DNA of 34,187 nt from Caldithrix sp964598255 (GTDB taxonomy: Bacteria > Calditrichota > Calditrichia > Calditrichales > Calditrichaceae): contig CAZRBA010000115.1 in NCBI GenBank assembly GCA_964598255.1, forward strand, positions 1 to 34,187, written 5' to 3'. The first letter of the stretch is position 1; each line of letters starts with the position of its first letter. The notes below the pieces were generated by a model. That model made no database searches. It was not told where the DNA came from and saw only the letters and a list, made by a program, of their open reading frames with translations. Below, one piece after another: positions 22,641 to 31,543 of the stretch. A program made the translations under genes and the position numbers.

Positions 22641-24193
22641 AATGCACTTTCAAAATCCTTCTTAAATTTAATAATCCCCTCGCAAATACCCAGCGCAACC
22701 TTAGCCTGGGTCGAATGGCTGCGCAGCAAACGCGCCTCGTGTTTATTGGAAATAAACCCCGTTTCCACCAAAACATTCGGCATTGTCGCATTAACCATCA
22801 CATAAAAAGGCCCCTGTTTTACGCCCCGATCCTTCATTCCCACCCCATGTAGACGGTTGCGCAAAGAACGTTGTACAACCGTAGCCAAATACTGGCTGTA
22901 CTTAATAAAGGCATTCTGAGCCATTGTTGCAAGTATAAAATTTATCCCCTTGTACTTTTTCTTATCCTCCGACGTTTCGAATTCGATAGATTTGTTTTCC
23001 AGCAACACCGTATTACGTGCATCGCTATCTTTTTCCGCACTCAAAAAATAGGTCTCAAATCCGTTAACCGAATGCCTGGGATTAGAATTACAATGAATAC
23101 TCACGAATAATTTACCATTATTCTTATTTGCGAATTGAGTCCTCTGCCATAAAGGAATAAATACATCCGTCTTCCTGGTATACAGTATCTTCACATTCGG
23201 TAAACGTTTTTTAAGATACGAACCCAACTTTAAAGCGATTTTTAAAACAATATCCTTTTCCTTCAGATGATAATACCCGAGAGCGCCCGGATCCTTTCCC
23301 CCGTGCCCGGGATCGATAATTATCGTATCGATCAACCAGGCAGATTTTTGATTTTTCAATTCCTCATTAATATTTTCGGACGGCGTTTCCTTTTGAGCAT
23401 CGTCTTGCGCGATTTCTTTAAGCCGAAGCGTTAAAAGCACCTGACTCAAATCGGGATCGTAAATTGCCTCATAATCGTGAGGAACTTTTCTCAACCGAAA
23501 TCCGATGGAAAGCAATCGATCAAATTGTACGGCTCGTATTTCGATCACTTCCGGATCTTTAACCTTATGCGTCAGCGCCTTAACATCTCCTTTACCTCCG
23601 ATAAGCTCCAAATACAACCAGCCGTTTACCAGACGCGTATTTAATTTATTGGCGGGAAAGGCAACCGTGGTATTCAAAGCGATTAGCGTACCGTTCGCTT
23701 TTTGTTCGATATTAATCGAAAGAACATTAATACGTTTAGCCCCAAAACGCATCTTCGCTACATTCGGCAAATATTCCAAATGTAATGAAGTAAAATCATT
23801 CACCACCCCACAAAATTCCCGAATGGGAACCCAAATCGATCCTTCGTACCAAATCGGTTTATGCAAAATCTGAATAATTTGTTCGTTAATAACCACAAAA
23901 GGATTATCCGCGGTAAACTTCAATTTTATTTCACCGATTTTCAACACCGCCTTTTTACGCACACTGTTCGTAAAAATGCCGTAGCGACTCGGATCAAGAT
24001 CGGCAAAATCATCCGTGTTCAGATAATAATTTTTCCCAACCGCCAAAACCGGCCAAACAACCCGCTTGCCGTCCGCCAACTCAACGTTTAAAAACCGATC
24101 ATATTTGGTTTGCGCTTTCAGTGCAGTCAACGGTCGAGCTAAAAAAAACAATAACGAATAAAAGAATTCCTTAACAAATTCCCGACGAAACAT
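22637..24193 (-). CDS. N-acetylmuramoyl-L-alanine amidase (Amidase_3) with stalk and AMIN-like domains
   Basis: This 518-residue protein begins with a short hydrophobic signal (EFFYSLLFFLARPLTALKA). Residues about 30-150 look like a copper-amine-oxidase-N-type beta domain (VVINEQIIQILHKPIWYEGS, VPIREF). An AMIN-like beta domain (about 155-270) follows, which usually binds envelope glycans. The C-terminal Amidase_3 domain (about 290-510) has IIIDPGHGGKDPGALG, the Glu of HLKEKDIVLKIA, the His of FVSIHCNSNP and VETGFISN, covering the zinc ligands and catalytic Glu. It should cut the amide bond between MurNAc and L-Ala in the periplasm at division. An AGGGG is 4 nt before the ATG. It leads an operon with murI and the PorQ-like gene. 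Confidence 0.9.
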   Translation of the reverse strand: MFRREFVKEFFYSLLFFLARPLTALKAQTKYDRFLNVELADGKRVVWPVLAVGKNYYLNTDDFADLDPSRYGIFTNSVRKKAVLKIGEIKLKFTADNPFVVINEQIIQILHKPIWYEGSIWVPIREFCGVVNDFTSLHLEYLPNVAKMRFGAKRINVLSINIEQKANGTLIALNTTVAFPANKLNTRLVNGWLYLELIGGKGDVKALTHKVKDPEVIEIRAVQFDRLLSIGFRLRKVPHDYEAIYDPDLSQVLLTLRLKEIAQDDAQKETPSENINEELKNQKSAWLIDTIIIDPGHGGKDPGALGYYHLKEKDIVLKIALKLGSYLKKRLPNVKILYTRKTDVFIPLWQRTQFANKNNGKLFVSIHCNSNPRHSVNGFETYFLSAEKDSDARNTVLLENKSIEFETSEDKKKYKGINFILATMAQNAFIKYSQYLATVVQRSLRNRLHGVGMKDRGVKQGPFYVMVNATMPNVLVETGFISNKHEARLLRSHSTQAKVALGICEGIIKFKKDFESAL

Positions 24194-24632
24194 ATAGACC
24201 CCTGTTCAAAGCTTTGGCCTGTAATTCGTAAATAAAGATTAAAATTAAATGAAACGCGTAACAATCCCAAATAATAAATCGACTCGCAACCCGCCTACAA
24301 AAATCATACTTTTCCGATATCTAACTTATTGAAATTATGGAAATATGGCTATGAATTCAAACGTTTTTCCAAAATTAACTTCTCGTCTTTACCAAAACAC
24401 CCTCCAATAAAATATCCGCGCACGATCGATCTCTGCAAAGCGGAATAAAAACTATAAAAATATTTTCCCCATCATAAACGTATACCGCAACAATCTCCAC
24501 CATCCATTGTAATCAAATTTTTTACTTTAATTCGGGAGCGTTTTTTCCACAAAAAATTTCCTTTTGACTCTGGCATTTTATTTATTTTATGCCGATCTTT
24601 AAACAAAGTTGCAAAAAGGCCAAAGAGAAATC
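24194..24632. other. Divergent intergenic region of 439 nt
   Basis: The region separates the amidase operon (minus) from the M1 peptidase (plus). It is AT-rich and holds no open reading frame of note. A TTGACT (24564-24569) could be a -35 for the peptidase gene, but the sequence at the -10 position is poor. I see no riboswitch, repeat or RNA structure that I can support. Confidence 0.4.
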
Positions 24633-26663
24633 ATGAACGTTCGTGTGCATAATATCCGAATAAACAATCGAAAGCCCAAAAATTATCTCATTATCATATT
24701 TGCTATTTTCGCCCTTACCCTTAATATTAACGCCCAACAACTACCGATAGCAGAACGTATTTTGCTCAAATCGGAACGAAACACACAAATCCTTTTCAAA
24801 AAACCGGTCGGAGCCGAAATACACCGACAAAAATTCGATGCTTTATATTACGCACTTCATCTCAAAATCGATATGCCCCGTCGCTACATACAAGCTTACA
24901 CAACCGGCCGTTTTGCCAGTCTGCAAGATAGCCTTACCACCCTTACACTCGACTTTAACAATAGCCAACTTACCGTCGATTCCATCAAAGGAGCCGTACA
25001 AAACTTTACCCGCAACGGTTCCTTTTTGGACATAACTTTAGACCGAGCTTACCAAAAAGGAGATACGTTAAGCATTACCGTCTACTATTCCGGCAATCCC
25101 GAAAAACAAGACACCATCTCATTTAAATTTGATTACACAGCAAGTGAAGAACGCTACGTGTGGACTTTAAGCGAACCATACGGCGCCCGCGATTGGTGGC
25201 CTTGCAAAGACACGCCTGCCGACAAAGCCGATTCCGCCGATATCTACGTTACCGTACCCGAGGGCAATGTAGTCGCCTCCAACGGAACTATGGTAAGCGA
25301 TACTCCGAACCCCCAAACGGGCTGGCATACAGTACATTGGCACGAAGGCTACCCGATTGCCACCTATCTAATTTCTCTTGTGGCTGGGCCCTTAGCGCAT
25401 TTTCAAGATTATTATCATTATTCCCCTACCGATTCCATGTTGCTGGATTATTATGTTTTCCCGATTTTACTTTACCGTGCGCAAGAATACTTTGCCGAGG
25501 TACCCGATTATTTGGACGCTTTGAGTCATTTTTACGGCCCCTATCCGTTCCTCAAAGAAAAATACGGCATGGCCCAATTCGGCTGGCGTGGAGGCATGGA
25601 ACATCAAACCATTACGTCCATCGGTGGGGTTTACAAAAGCTGGCGTTTTTTATACGTACACGAATTGGCACATCAATGGTTCGGCGATAAAGTCACCTGC
25701 GCCACCTGGCACGATATTTGGTTAAATGAAGGATTTGCCACATATTCCGAAGCGCTTTATGCCCAATGGGCCGGATTAGATGATATTCCGCCCGGAATGG
25801 AGGCTTACCACACCTATATGGATCGGCTCTTTTATACAGATGACGGCACCATCACCGTAGAAGACACAACCCGATTTTCTTCCATATTCGGACTCATCGT
25901 TTACCATAAAGGAGCCTGGCTTTTACACATGTTACGGCACGTAATCGGAGACGATGCCTTTTTTACGGCCTTGCGTACCTATTTAGACGATCCCCGCTGG
26001 ACTTACGGATCGGTGCGTACCGAAAATTTTATCGAAACCTGCGAAACGGTTTCCGGACAAAATCTGCACACTTTTTTCGATCAGTGGTTAAATTATCCCT
26101 TTTATCCAACCTATGAATACAAATGGAATGCCCGGCAAACCAAAAACGGTGCCCAAATCGAAACAACCATTCGGCAAACACAACAACAAACGGTTTATGT
26201 AATGCCCATAGATTTGAAATTTATTTTTGCCGACGGACACGATACCCTTATTACTGTTCAAAATAACAAAATCAGCCAAAGCTACCGGTTTCTTCTGAAG
26301 CAAATACCCATACAGCTCATTTTCGATCCCGACCACTGGATTTTAAACGAAAACAGAGAAATAACACCTGCGGCCTACACGCAATATGCGGAAATTTATC
26401 GTATTTATCCCAATCCCTCTCATGGAAACGTACGCATCGAATTGCGTCATTTGCTCAACGAAAAAGTAACGGTTGATATTTACGATATTCAGGGGCATTT
26501 AATTCGAACCTTGGAAAGCAAAACACAACAATTTTTCCTGCATACCTATCAGTGGGACGGAAAAAACTCAAACGGTCAACCCGTCGCCAGCGGTGTGTAT
26601 ATCATTCGCACCAACGCTTTCGGGGTACCGCCAAAGCAGCAAAAAGTGGTTATCTTAAGATAA
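24633..26663 (+). CDS. Secreted M1-family metallo-aminopeptidase with C-terminal sorting domain
   Basis: From the ATG at 24633 (AAAGAG upstream; a TTG at 24609 is in frame but less likely) this is 676 residues. A signal peptide ends near LTLNINA/QQ. The peptidase core has the exopeptidase-type GGMEH motif (about 320) and the zinc site HELAH (343-347) with E366 18 residues later (WLNEGFATYSEALYA). The last ~90 residues form a separate beta domain (IYPNPSHGNVRIEL, VDIYDIQGHLIRTLE, GQPVASGVYIIR) that matches the type A sorting domain of type IX secretion or a FlgD Ig-like domain. The protein should be exported to the cell surface or medium and degrade peptides. PorV/PorQ-like genes elsewhere in the window fit this route. 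It ends 6 nt from the convergent restriction gene. Confidence 0.9.
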   Translation: MNVRVHNIRINNRKPKNYLIIIFAIFALTLNINAQQLPIAERILLKSERNTQILFKKPVGAEIHRQKFDALYYALHLKIDMPRRYIQAYTTGRFASLQDSLTTLTLDFNNSQLTVDSIKGAVQNFTRNGSFLDITLDRAYQKGDTLSITVYYSGNPEKQDTISFKFDYTASEERYVWTLSEPYGARDWWPCKDTPADKADSADIYVTVPEGNVVASNGTMVSDTPNPQTGWHTVHWHEGYPIATYLISLVAGPLAHFQDYYHYSPTDSMLLDYYVFPILLYRAQEYFAEVPDYLDALSHFYGPYPFLKEKYGMAQFGWRGGMEHQTITSIGGVYKSWRFLYVHELAHQWFGDKVTCATWHDIWLNEGFATYSEALYAQWAGLDDIPPGMEAYHTYMDRLFYTDDGTITVEDTTRFSSIFGLIVYHKGAWLLHMLRHVIGDDAFFTALRTYLDDPRWTYGSVRTENFIETCETVSGQNLHTFFDQWLNYPFYPTYEYKWNARQTKNGAQIETTIRQTQQQTVYVMPIDLKFIFADGHDTLITVQNNKISQSYRFLLKQIPIQLIFDPDHWILNENREITPAAYTQYAEIYRIYPNPSHGNVRIELRHLLNEKVTVDIYDIQGHLIRTLESKTQQFFLHTYQWDGKNSNGQPVASGVYIIRTNAFGVPPKQQKVVILR

Positions 26664-26669
26664 TTCGGT

Positions 26670-27728
26670 TCACCTTGTCAATGCCTTTAAATCACGAATA
26701 AATTGTGTCATGGGGCGCACATAATTTTTCATGCCAGGATGTGACAAAGCATGTTTTAACCTTGGGCTGTCATCCGGCAAATAAAGAATTGCTCTGTGGC
26801 TTCCGATTTCGGTAATCTTATCATCGGACAAATCTTTGTCGTAAGTCAAAACATGCCACAATTCTCTGATTTTATGTCGATTTAATAAGTCAATATCTGT
26901 AGTATAAGCTTGCTTCCAGCGCTCGCGTAATGTCCGTTTACACGAAATGCCAATCAGCCAACCGTCATTAGTTTTTATCCATTTATCAACTTCAAGTCCG
27001 GTTGTAAAATGTTCCGGTGCATGCGTTGCTTTAATCCCGAAATGATTCAAGATAATGCTCGTAATTCCTTCCACTCCGCGCCCGGCACGCCCTTTCCTTT
27101 TTTGGGCGACTCTACGTTCAAATTCCTGACAAAACGCGGTAAGCACAATATTTAACTCGTCCGTATTTAAAAAACCCTCCAATTCGTTTTTCAACAACGA
27201 AAAATTACGAATAATTTCTTTTCGCTCTGCCATTACGCAGCCTTTGGTGCCAATTTCATCAAGAATATTAATAATATTGGCCAAGCCTTGCTCACCTTTG
27301 GTTTCCAAGAGCGAGGTCGCCACCGAACGAATAAAAGCATTATCGTCGTTAGGAATTTCTTTTAAGGCATTATTTATCGGTACTAAAATTTTCTCACAGG
27401 TCAAAGCAAAAACTTCAAAATCTTTAACGGTTAATAGCATTTTGGATAGGTCTTCAAACAAATGTTCAATCGATGCAAATTTATTCGTTCCCGCTCTTCT
27501 ATCCTGTAATAAACTTTTCTTTACCGTTCTTAATAAAATATCGATTTGAATCTGTTCATTTTCATTCTTAAAATCATGGGAACCAAGGAGCGAATAAATT
27601 GCTGCTGCCAAATTTAGCATGGTTGCCGAATCCGTGCCTATGCCTCCGTATTTATCGGAATTTATGAGCATTCGCGCAAACCAATATACTTTTCCCCACG
27701 GATTTTCCAAAATCCTTTCAACTTCCAT
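26670..27728 (-). CDS. Putative type II restriction endonuclease
   Basis: This 352-residue protein lies 12 nt downstream of a DNA methyltransferase and is read with it, the usual layout of a type II system. The first 210 residues are helical with no known motif seen. The C-terminal part has a PD-(D/E)xK-like core: RGVEGITSIILNHFG (E220), LEVDKWIKTNDGWLIGISCK (E246, D248, K264) and RTLRERWKQ. The position two before the catalytic Lys is Ser, not Asp/Glu, which is an atypical site. The Cys-Lys with an Arg-Trp shortly after recalls the EcoRII-type catalytic site, but I cannot name the recognition sequence. No frameshift is seen. Confidence 0.72.
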   Translation of the reverse strand: MEVERILENPWGKVYWFARMLINSDKYGGIGTDSATMLNLAAAIYSLLGSHDFKNENEQIQIDILLRTVKKSLLQDRRAGTNKFASIEHLFEDLSKMLLTVKDFEVFALTCEKILVPINNALKEIPNDDNAFIRSVATSLLETKGEQGLANIINILDEIGTKGCVMAERKEIIRNFSLLKNELEGFLNTDELNIVLTAFCQEFERRVAQKRKGRAGRGVEGITSIILNHFGIKATHAPEHFTTGLEVDKWIKTNDGWLIGISCKRTLRERWKQAYTTDIDLLNRHKIRELWHVLTYDKDLSDDKITEIGSHRAILYLPDDSPRLKHALSHPGMKNYVRPMTQFIRDLKALTR

Positions 27729-27740
27729 CAGAACTCCGGG

Positions 27741-28637
27741 CTAATCCTTTGGCATGAAATGAAGGATATATTCAAAAGTAGTCCCCATTGTAATGTAATT
27801 CGAGGGCCAACCAAAAATACCAACTTTATTTACGATATTCGTCCGATCCCAAATAATCGTATTCCGCAATTTGTAACCGGCTTTATCCATGGCGCGAATA
27901 ATGGAAACATGAATCGGAATTCGTTCGTTCTCCCACCACATATCCGCCACATTAATTACACAATGCCCTTTAGGTCTTAATAGGGGACGCAATTCTTGAT
28001 AAATGGAAGAAATCCGATTCTCATACGCTTCCAAATTTAACGTTCCCAAATCCCTAGCGTCTTGACTGTATTGCTCGATCTTGTCATATTGCTCATTTTT
28101 TCTCTGGTCACTACGCCGACTCTTATTTTTACGTTTACGATTCAATAAATTGGCATAAGGGGGCGATGTTAAGATTAACTTTACGGTACCTTCACGAATG
28201 TAATTTTTAATATTCCGGGCATCGTCACAAATCGCAATTTGTTTGCTTTCGTTAAAGATGGCAGTTTGCGACAAACGCTGCCGGGCTAAATTGATATATT
28301 GTTGGTTCAAATCGAAACCAACGGCATTTCTATCCGCATCACCTGCGGCAACCAATGTGGTTCCGCTACCCACAAACGGATCAATTACCAATTCCCCTTT
28401 GTGGGTAAAAAGCTCGATACAGCGTTTTGCCAAAGAAATCGGAAATGTTGCGGGATGTAAATTTTTATCACGAATATCGCGCTTCTCATAATAAAACTGC
28501 CAAACTCCAATCTGATTTTTGATCCATTCTTTAGCCGAAAGGCAGTTAATATGATTTGCCGGACAATCGCAGGTTTTTTGGTAACCGATTTCCAAATAAA
28601 TCTCTTCCTTTAACGCGTCTATTTTTACGGCTTCCAT
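27741..28637 (-). CDS. DNA methyltransferase (N4-cytosine/N6-adenine) of a type II RM system
   Basis: This 298-residue protein has the SAM-binding motif I IDPFVGSGTTLVAAG (85-99) preceded by motif X-like HPATFPISLAKR, and the catalytic TSPPYANLL (157-165). SPPY is typical of amino-methyltransferases, most often N4-cytosine. The order X-I-IV with little between I and IV leaves the target-recognition part to the end or to the inserted KRKNKSRRSDQRKNE-rich segment. It is the upstream gene of the pair with the putative endonuclease, so methylation would be made first. A CDCPANHINC segment near residue 23 could bind a metal. Specificity is unknown. Confidence 0.9.
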   Translation of the reverse strand: MEAVKIDALKEEIYLEIGYQKTCDCPANHINCLSAKEWIKNQIGVWQFYYEKRDIRDKNLHPATFPISLAKRCIELFTHKGELVIDPFVGSGTTLVAAGDADRNAVGFDLNQQYINLARQRLSQTAIFNESKQIAICDDARNIKNYIREGTVKLILTSPPYANLLNRKRKNKSRRSDQRKNEQYDKIEQYSQDARDLGTLNLEAYENRISSIYQELRPLLRPKGHCVINVADMWWENERIPIHVSIIRAMDKAGYKLRNTIIWDRTNIVNKVGIFGWPSNYITMGTTFEYILHFMPKD

Positions 28638-28717
28638 TTTTTTCTTTCTTTTTTGTGTTTGTGTGAAACGGTAAAAAGATAATCGAATAATGTTTCAGAT
28701 TCAAAAAATAAAACGAA

Positions 28718-29896
28718 CTACCATACACCCGGTATTCGCGTGCCGCAATATGGACAGCGTCCGTTCTTTATCTTCATTGCTTTTACGGTAAATCCGATCC
28801 GTTCCACCAGCACATTCCCGCAACGCGGACAATAGGTGTTTTCCGCCGGATGGCCCGGCACATTACCCACGTAAACATAGTGCAGGCCTTCGGCGTCGGC
28901 AATGGCTTTACAACGATCTAACGTTTCCACCGGTGTCGGCGGTAAATTTTTTAGCAGGTATTGCGGGAAAAAACGCGTGAAATGAATTGGCACATCCGGG
29001 CCTAAATTGCGCTTTATCCAGCGCGAAAGTTGTTTGATTTCTTTTTCGCCGTCATTCAACGTCGGTACAACCAAATAAACAATTTCCAACCAACGCCCCC
29101 GATTATGAATGGCCTCCACGGCCTCCAAAACCGGTTTTAGCTCGCCGTGCACAACATCCTTGTAATATTGCTCGCTAAACGCCTTCAAATCAACCTTAAT
29201 GGCATCCACTACAGCGCATAATTTTTGGATCGGCTCCTTTTCGATATACGCTGCCGTAATAACCACACTTTTAACTTCTTCTTTATGTCCGGCAATAGCC
29301 GTATCGTACATGTATTCGTAAAATATTGTCGGTTCGTTGTAGGTGTATGCAATACTCTTAGCTCCGTAATCCTTGGCCGCGCGTGCAATTTTTTCCGGCG
29401 GCATGTAAAAACTGTTAACCTGCTCGGGGGTAACCTGTGAAATTTCCCAATTCTGACAAAACTTACAATTCAAATTACAGCCGGCCGTAGCAATGGAAAA
29501 AGCCATGGAACCAGGATAAAAATGAAAAAGTGGCTTTTTTTCTATCGGATCCATATGGTAGGTTACCGGACGCGCGTATACTAATGTGTAATAAGTGCCG
29601 CCGCGATTTTCCCGTACACCGCAATAACCGCGCTCATGATCGTCAATCACGCAATGACGCGGGCATAATTTGCATTGAATTTGCTTGTGCGCCTTGCTTT
29701 CCCAATAGCGCGCTTTGCGGACGTAACGATTGTCTGAACCCGTTGCACCTAAAGCCAACGACCCGGAAGGTAAATTTAAAACAGGCATTCCGGCTACAAC
29801 ACAAGCGGCCGAAGCCAATTTTAAAAACGTACGGCGCTTCATTCCCTGTTTTTGCTTATCGGGCCATTGATCTATTGTCGAAAATTTTTCGATCAT
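28718..29896 (-). CDS. AmrS-type radical SAM enzyme (AmmeMemoRadiSam system) with Tat signal
   Basis: The start at 29896 (GAGG upstream) gives 392 residues; an ATG at 29842 would start directly with MKRRTFLK. The N-terminus has a twin-arginine signal (RRTFLKLASAACVVAGMPVL). Next is the AmrS N-terminal CKLCPRHCVIDDHERGYCGV, then the radical SAM cluster motif CNLNCKFCQN, the segment YTYNEPTIFYEY, and a C-terminal zinc-ribbon-like CPRCGN...CPYCGTRIPGVW typical of AmrS. The family reduces SAM to a radical via a [4Fe-4S] cluster; its target in the AMMECR1/Memo system is not known. No AMMECR1 or Memo gene is in the window. A Tat signal would place a SAM-using enzyme in the periplasm, which is odd. 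It follows a DUF362 gene that also has a Tat signal. Confidence 0.88.
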   Translation of the reverse strand: MIEKFSTIDQWPDKQKQGMKRRTFLKLASAACVVAGMPVLNLPSGSLALGATGSDNRYVRKARYWESKAHKQIQCKLCPRHCVIDDHERGYCGVRENRGGTYYTLVYARPVTYHMDPIEKKPLFHFYPGSMAFSIATAGCNLNCKFCQNWEISQVTPEQVNSFYMPPEKIARAAKDYGAKSIAYTYNEPTIFYEYMYDTAIAGHKEEVKSVVITAAYIEKEPIQKLCAVVDAIKVDLKAFSEQYYKDVVHGELKPVLEAVEAIHNRGRWLEIVYLVVPTLNDGEKEIKQLSRWIKRNLGPDVPIHFTRFFPQYLLKNLPPTPVETLDRCKAIADAEGLHYVYVGNVPGHPAENTYCPRCGNVLVERIGFTVKAMKIKNGRCPYCGTRIPGVW

Positions 29897-29912
29897 TTTA
29901 TGCCTCGTATTT

Positions 29913-29927
29913 CCCCCCCCAATTATA
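29913..29927 (-). promoter_or_regulatory. Possible -10 box and G8 start tract before the AmrS gene
   Basis: On the minus strand a TATAAT (29927-29922) is followed after one T by eight consecutive G (29920-29913). The usual start distance puts transcription initiation in the G run. No good -35 is seen at 17 nt, so the promoter is tentative. Confidence 0.35.
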
Positions 29928-29960
29928 CCTTTTTTAAACAAACGAAAAATGCCTCGAATT

Positions 29961-30947
29961 TTAACCGGACCTTATGTGTATCGTTTCAATCCATTCGGGA
30001 TTGCTGTAACCGAGCCCGTGCTTTTTATCGGAAGCAGTAAAAATGTATGTTGGCTCCCGACCTTCTTCTTTCAGCGATTTCATACCGGCTTCTTTGCGTT
30101 TGGTTTCGATAATTTGCCAGCCGGTGTAATCAATGGCTACGCGATCCTGCCCGATAATCAGACCGTTAAATTTCCAACGCCACGGCGGCATGTAGGCCGG
30201 CCCTCCGTGATACTGCGCCTCCAAAGCGTCCACAATCGTAAAACGTACTTTACGGCGAATCGGTAAAAACGCATTCACATCGGCAATATACGGATCCCCG
30301 GCGTTCAAATGATATTTGTTCGGATTGTGAATGGCGCCAAACAGATTCTTCAAGCTGATGGAAACACCAGCAATACTATGATCACGTAGCAGGCCGATAT
30401 TAATTACGCCGTCACACAGGTTTGTGAGGGTACGCGTGAGCAAACTTCCCGCCTGACCGAATACGTAAAGCTCGGGAGCAAATCCAACCGCATCGTTGCC
30501 GAAAACTCTGGGGCCTTTGCCGTTAATGTTAATGTGAAAACCAGCCTCTTCCAGATCTTTGTTTAATCGATCCCAAATAATAATATCATTGGCACGAATG
30601 CCTGCCTGAAGCAAGCGTTCCACAACCGCTTCCGCTAATTCCCGATGCGTTGAACCACGCCCGGACAAACAGTTTACCTTAATGCCAATCACTTCGCCCG
30701 GATGCACGATTTTACGCCAGGCACGTAAAGGAACATCCACGTTAAAATACGCTTGCATGGCCTCATCCAGCAATGCAAGAACACGATCGCCATTAACACG
30801 CCCGTTTTTAAAAACTTGCCGATCACGAGCAATTACGACTTTAGATTTTCCGTCTTGCGGAATCGATTCGGAGGCGGGTAAAAGACGCGGCAACCAAAAG
30901 GCGCTGCCGAAAAGAACGCTCTTCTTTAAAAATTTTCTGCGATTCAT
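29961..30947 (-). CDS. DUF362-domain protein with Tat signal
   Basis: This 328-residue protein begins with MNRRKFLKKSVLFGSAFWLP, a clear twin-arginine signal. The body is a DUF362 domain: KVVIARDRQVF, GIKVNCLSGRGSTHRELAEA, IIIWDR, DGVINIGLLRDHSIAGVSIS, LKNLFGAIHNP, and FTIVDALEAQYHGGP. DUF362 proteins are often fused to ferredoxin domains, but no [4Fe-4S] cysteine set is present here. Function is unknown. It lies 64 nt upstream of the AmrS gene on the same strand, and both carry Tat signals, so they probably share a location and a process. Confidence 0.85.
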   Translation of the reverse strand: MNRRKFLKKSVLFGSAFWLPRLLPASESIPQDGKSKVVIARDRQVFKNGRVNGDRVLALLDEAMQAYFNVDVPLRAWRKIVHPGEVIGIKVNCLSGRGSTHRELAEAVVERLLQAGIRANDIIIWDRLNKDLEEAGFHININGKGPRVFGNDAVGFAPELYVFGQAGSLLTRTLTNLCDGVINIGLLRDHSIAGVSISLKNLFGAIHNPNKYHLNAGDPYIADVNAFLPIRRKVRFTIVDALEAQYHGGPAYMPPWRWKFNGLIIGQDRVAIDYTGWQIIETKRKEAGMKSLKEEGREPTYIFTASDKKHGLGYSNPEWIETIHIRSG

Positions 30948-31123
30948 AACGCATCACTTTCGCCGGATTTTTTCTTTAAATTAACGGTTGACTTCTTTGC
31001 GGTCAAATATTAAAAACATTTCCGGCTCGGCTTAATTTCAAACACATTTTGATTAAAATTCGTTCCCATTTCGCCCGATTTTTGCATCTAATATATAATA
31101 CGGAAAAGGGAGAAAAATCGGAT

Positions 31124-31543
31124 ATGAAAGATTACTACAAAATTTTAGGTGTAAATAAAAACGCAACACAAAAAGAAATTAAAAACGCCTATCGTAACTT
31201 GGCAAAAAAACATCATCCGGATGCCACCGGAAAAAACTCAGATGAACAATTCAAAAATATTCAGGAAGCTTACAGCACGCTAAGCGATCCGGAAAAACGC
31301 TCCGATTACGATGCCTGCATGGGAGAATCCGTACGCGTGCATATCCGGACTTCGGTGGTTCATAACCGTCGCTACCGAACGGGCGGGGGTTCGCCTGTAG
31401 AGCCGCTTATTCCGCGCGAAGCCCCAAACGCAACGCCTTTCTCCGATCCTTTTTCGTCACGGGTTTTTAACGAAGCGGACGATTTGTTCGAACGCCTGCG
31501 ATCGTACATTTTAAGACGTTTCTTTTTTAATGACGACTTTTAA
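31124..31543 (+). CDS. Small J-domain protein
   Basis: From the ATG at 31124 (AAGGGAG about 10 nt upstream) this is 139 residues; the frame is open 25 codons further up but without family similarity. Residues 1-65 are a J domain (MKDYYKILGVNKNATQKEIK, HHPD motif near residue 32, FKNIQEAYSTLSDPEKRSDY). There is no G/F region, zinc finger or substrate-binding beta domain as in full DnaJ. The remaining part is short, proline/arginine-containing and ends FFFNDDF. It should stimulate a DnaK-type ATPase; no dnaK is in the window. It stands before the Hsp20 cluster but has its own leader. Confidence 0.9.
   Translation: MKDYYKILGVNKNATQKEIKNAYRNLAKKHHPDATGKNSDEQFKNIQEAYSTLSDPEKRSDYDACMGESVRVHIRTSVVHNRRYRTGGGSPVEPLIPREAPNATPFSDPFSSRVFNEADDLFERLRSYILRRFFFNDDF

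Noticed and set aside
29913..29920. Phase-variable contingency tract altering the AmrS reading frame
   Set aside because: The run of eight lies upstream of the best ATG starts (29896 or 29842), so slippage would not change the protein. Only an effect on transcription start is possible.
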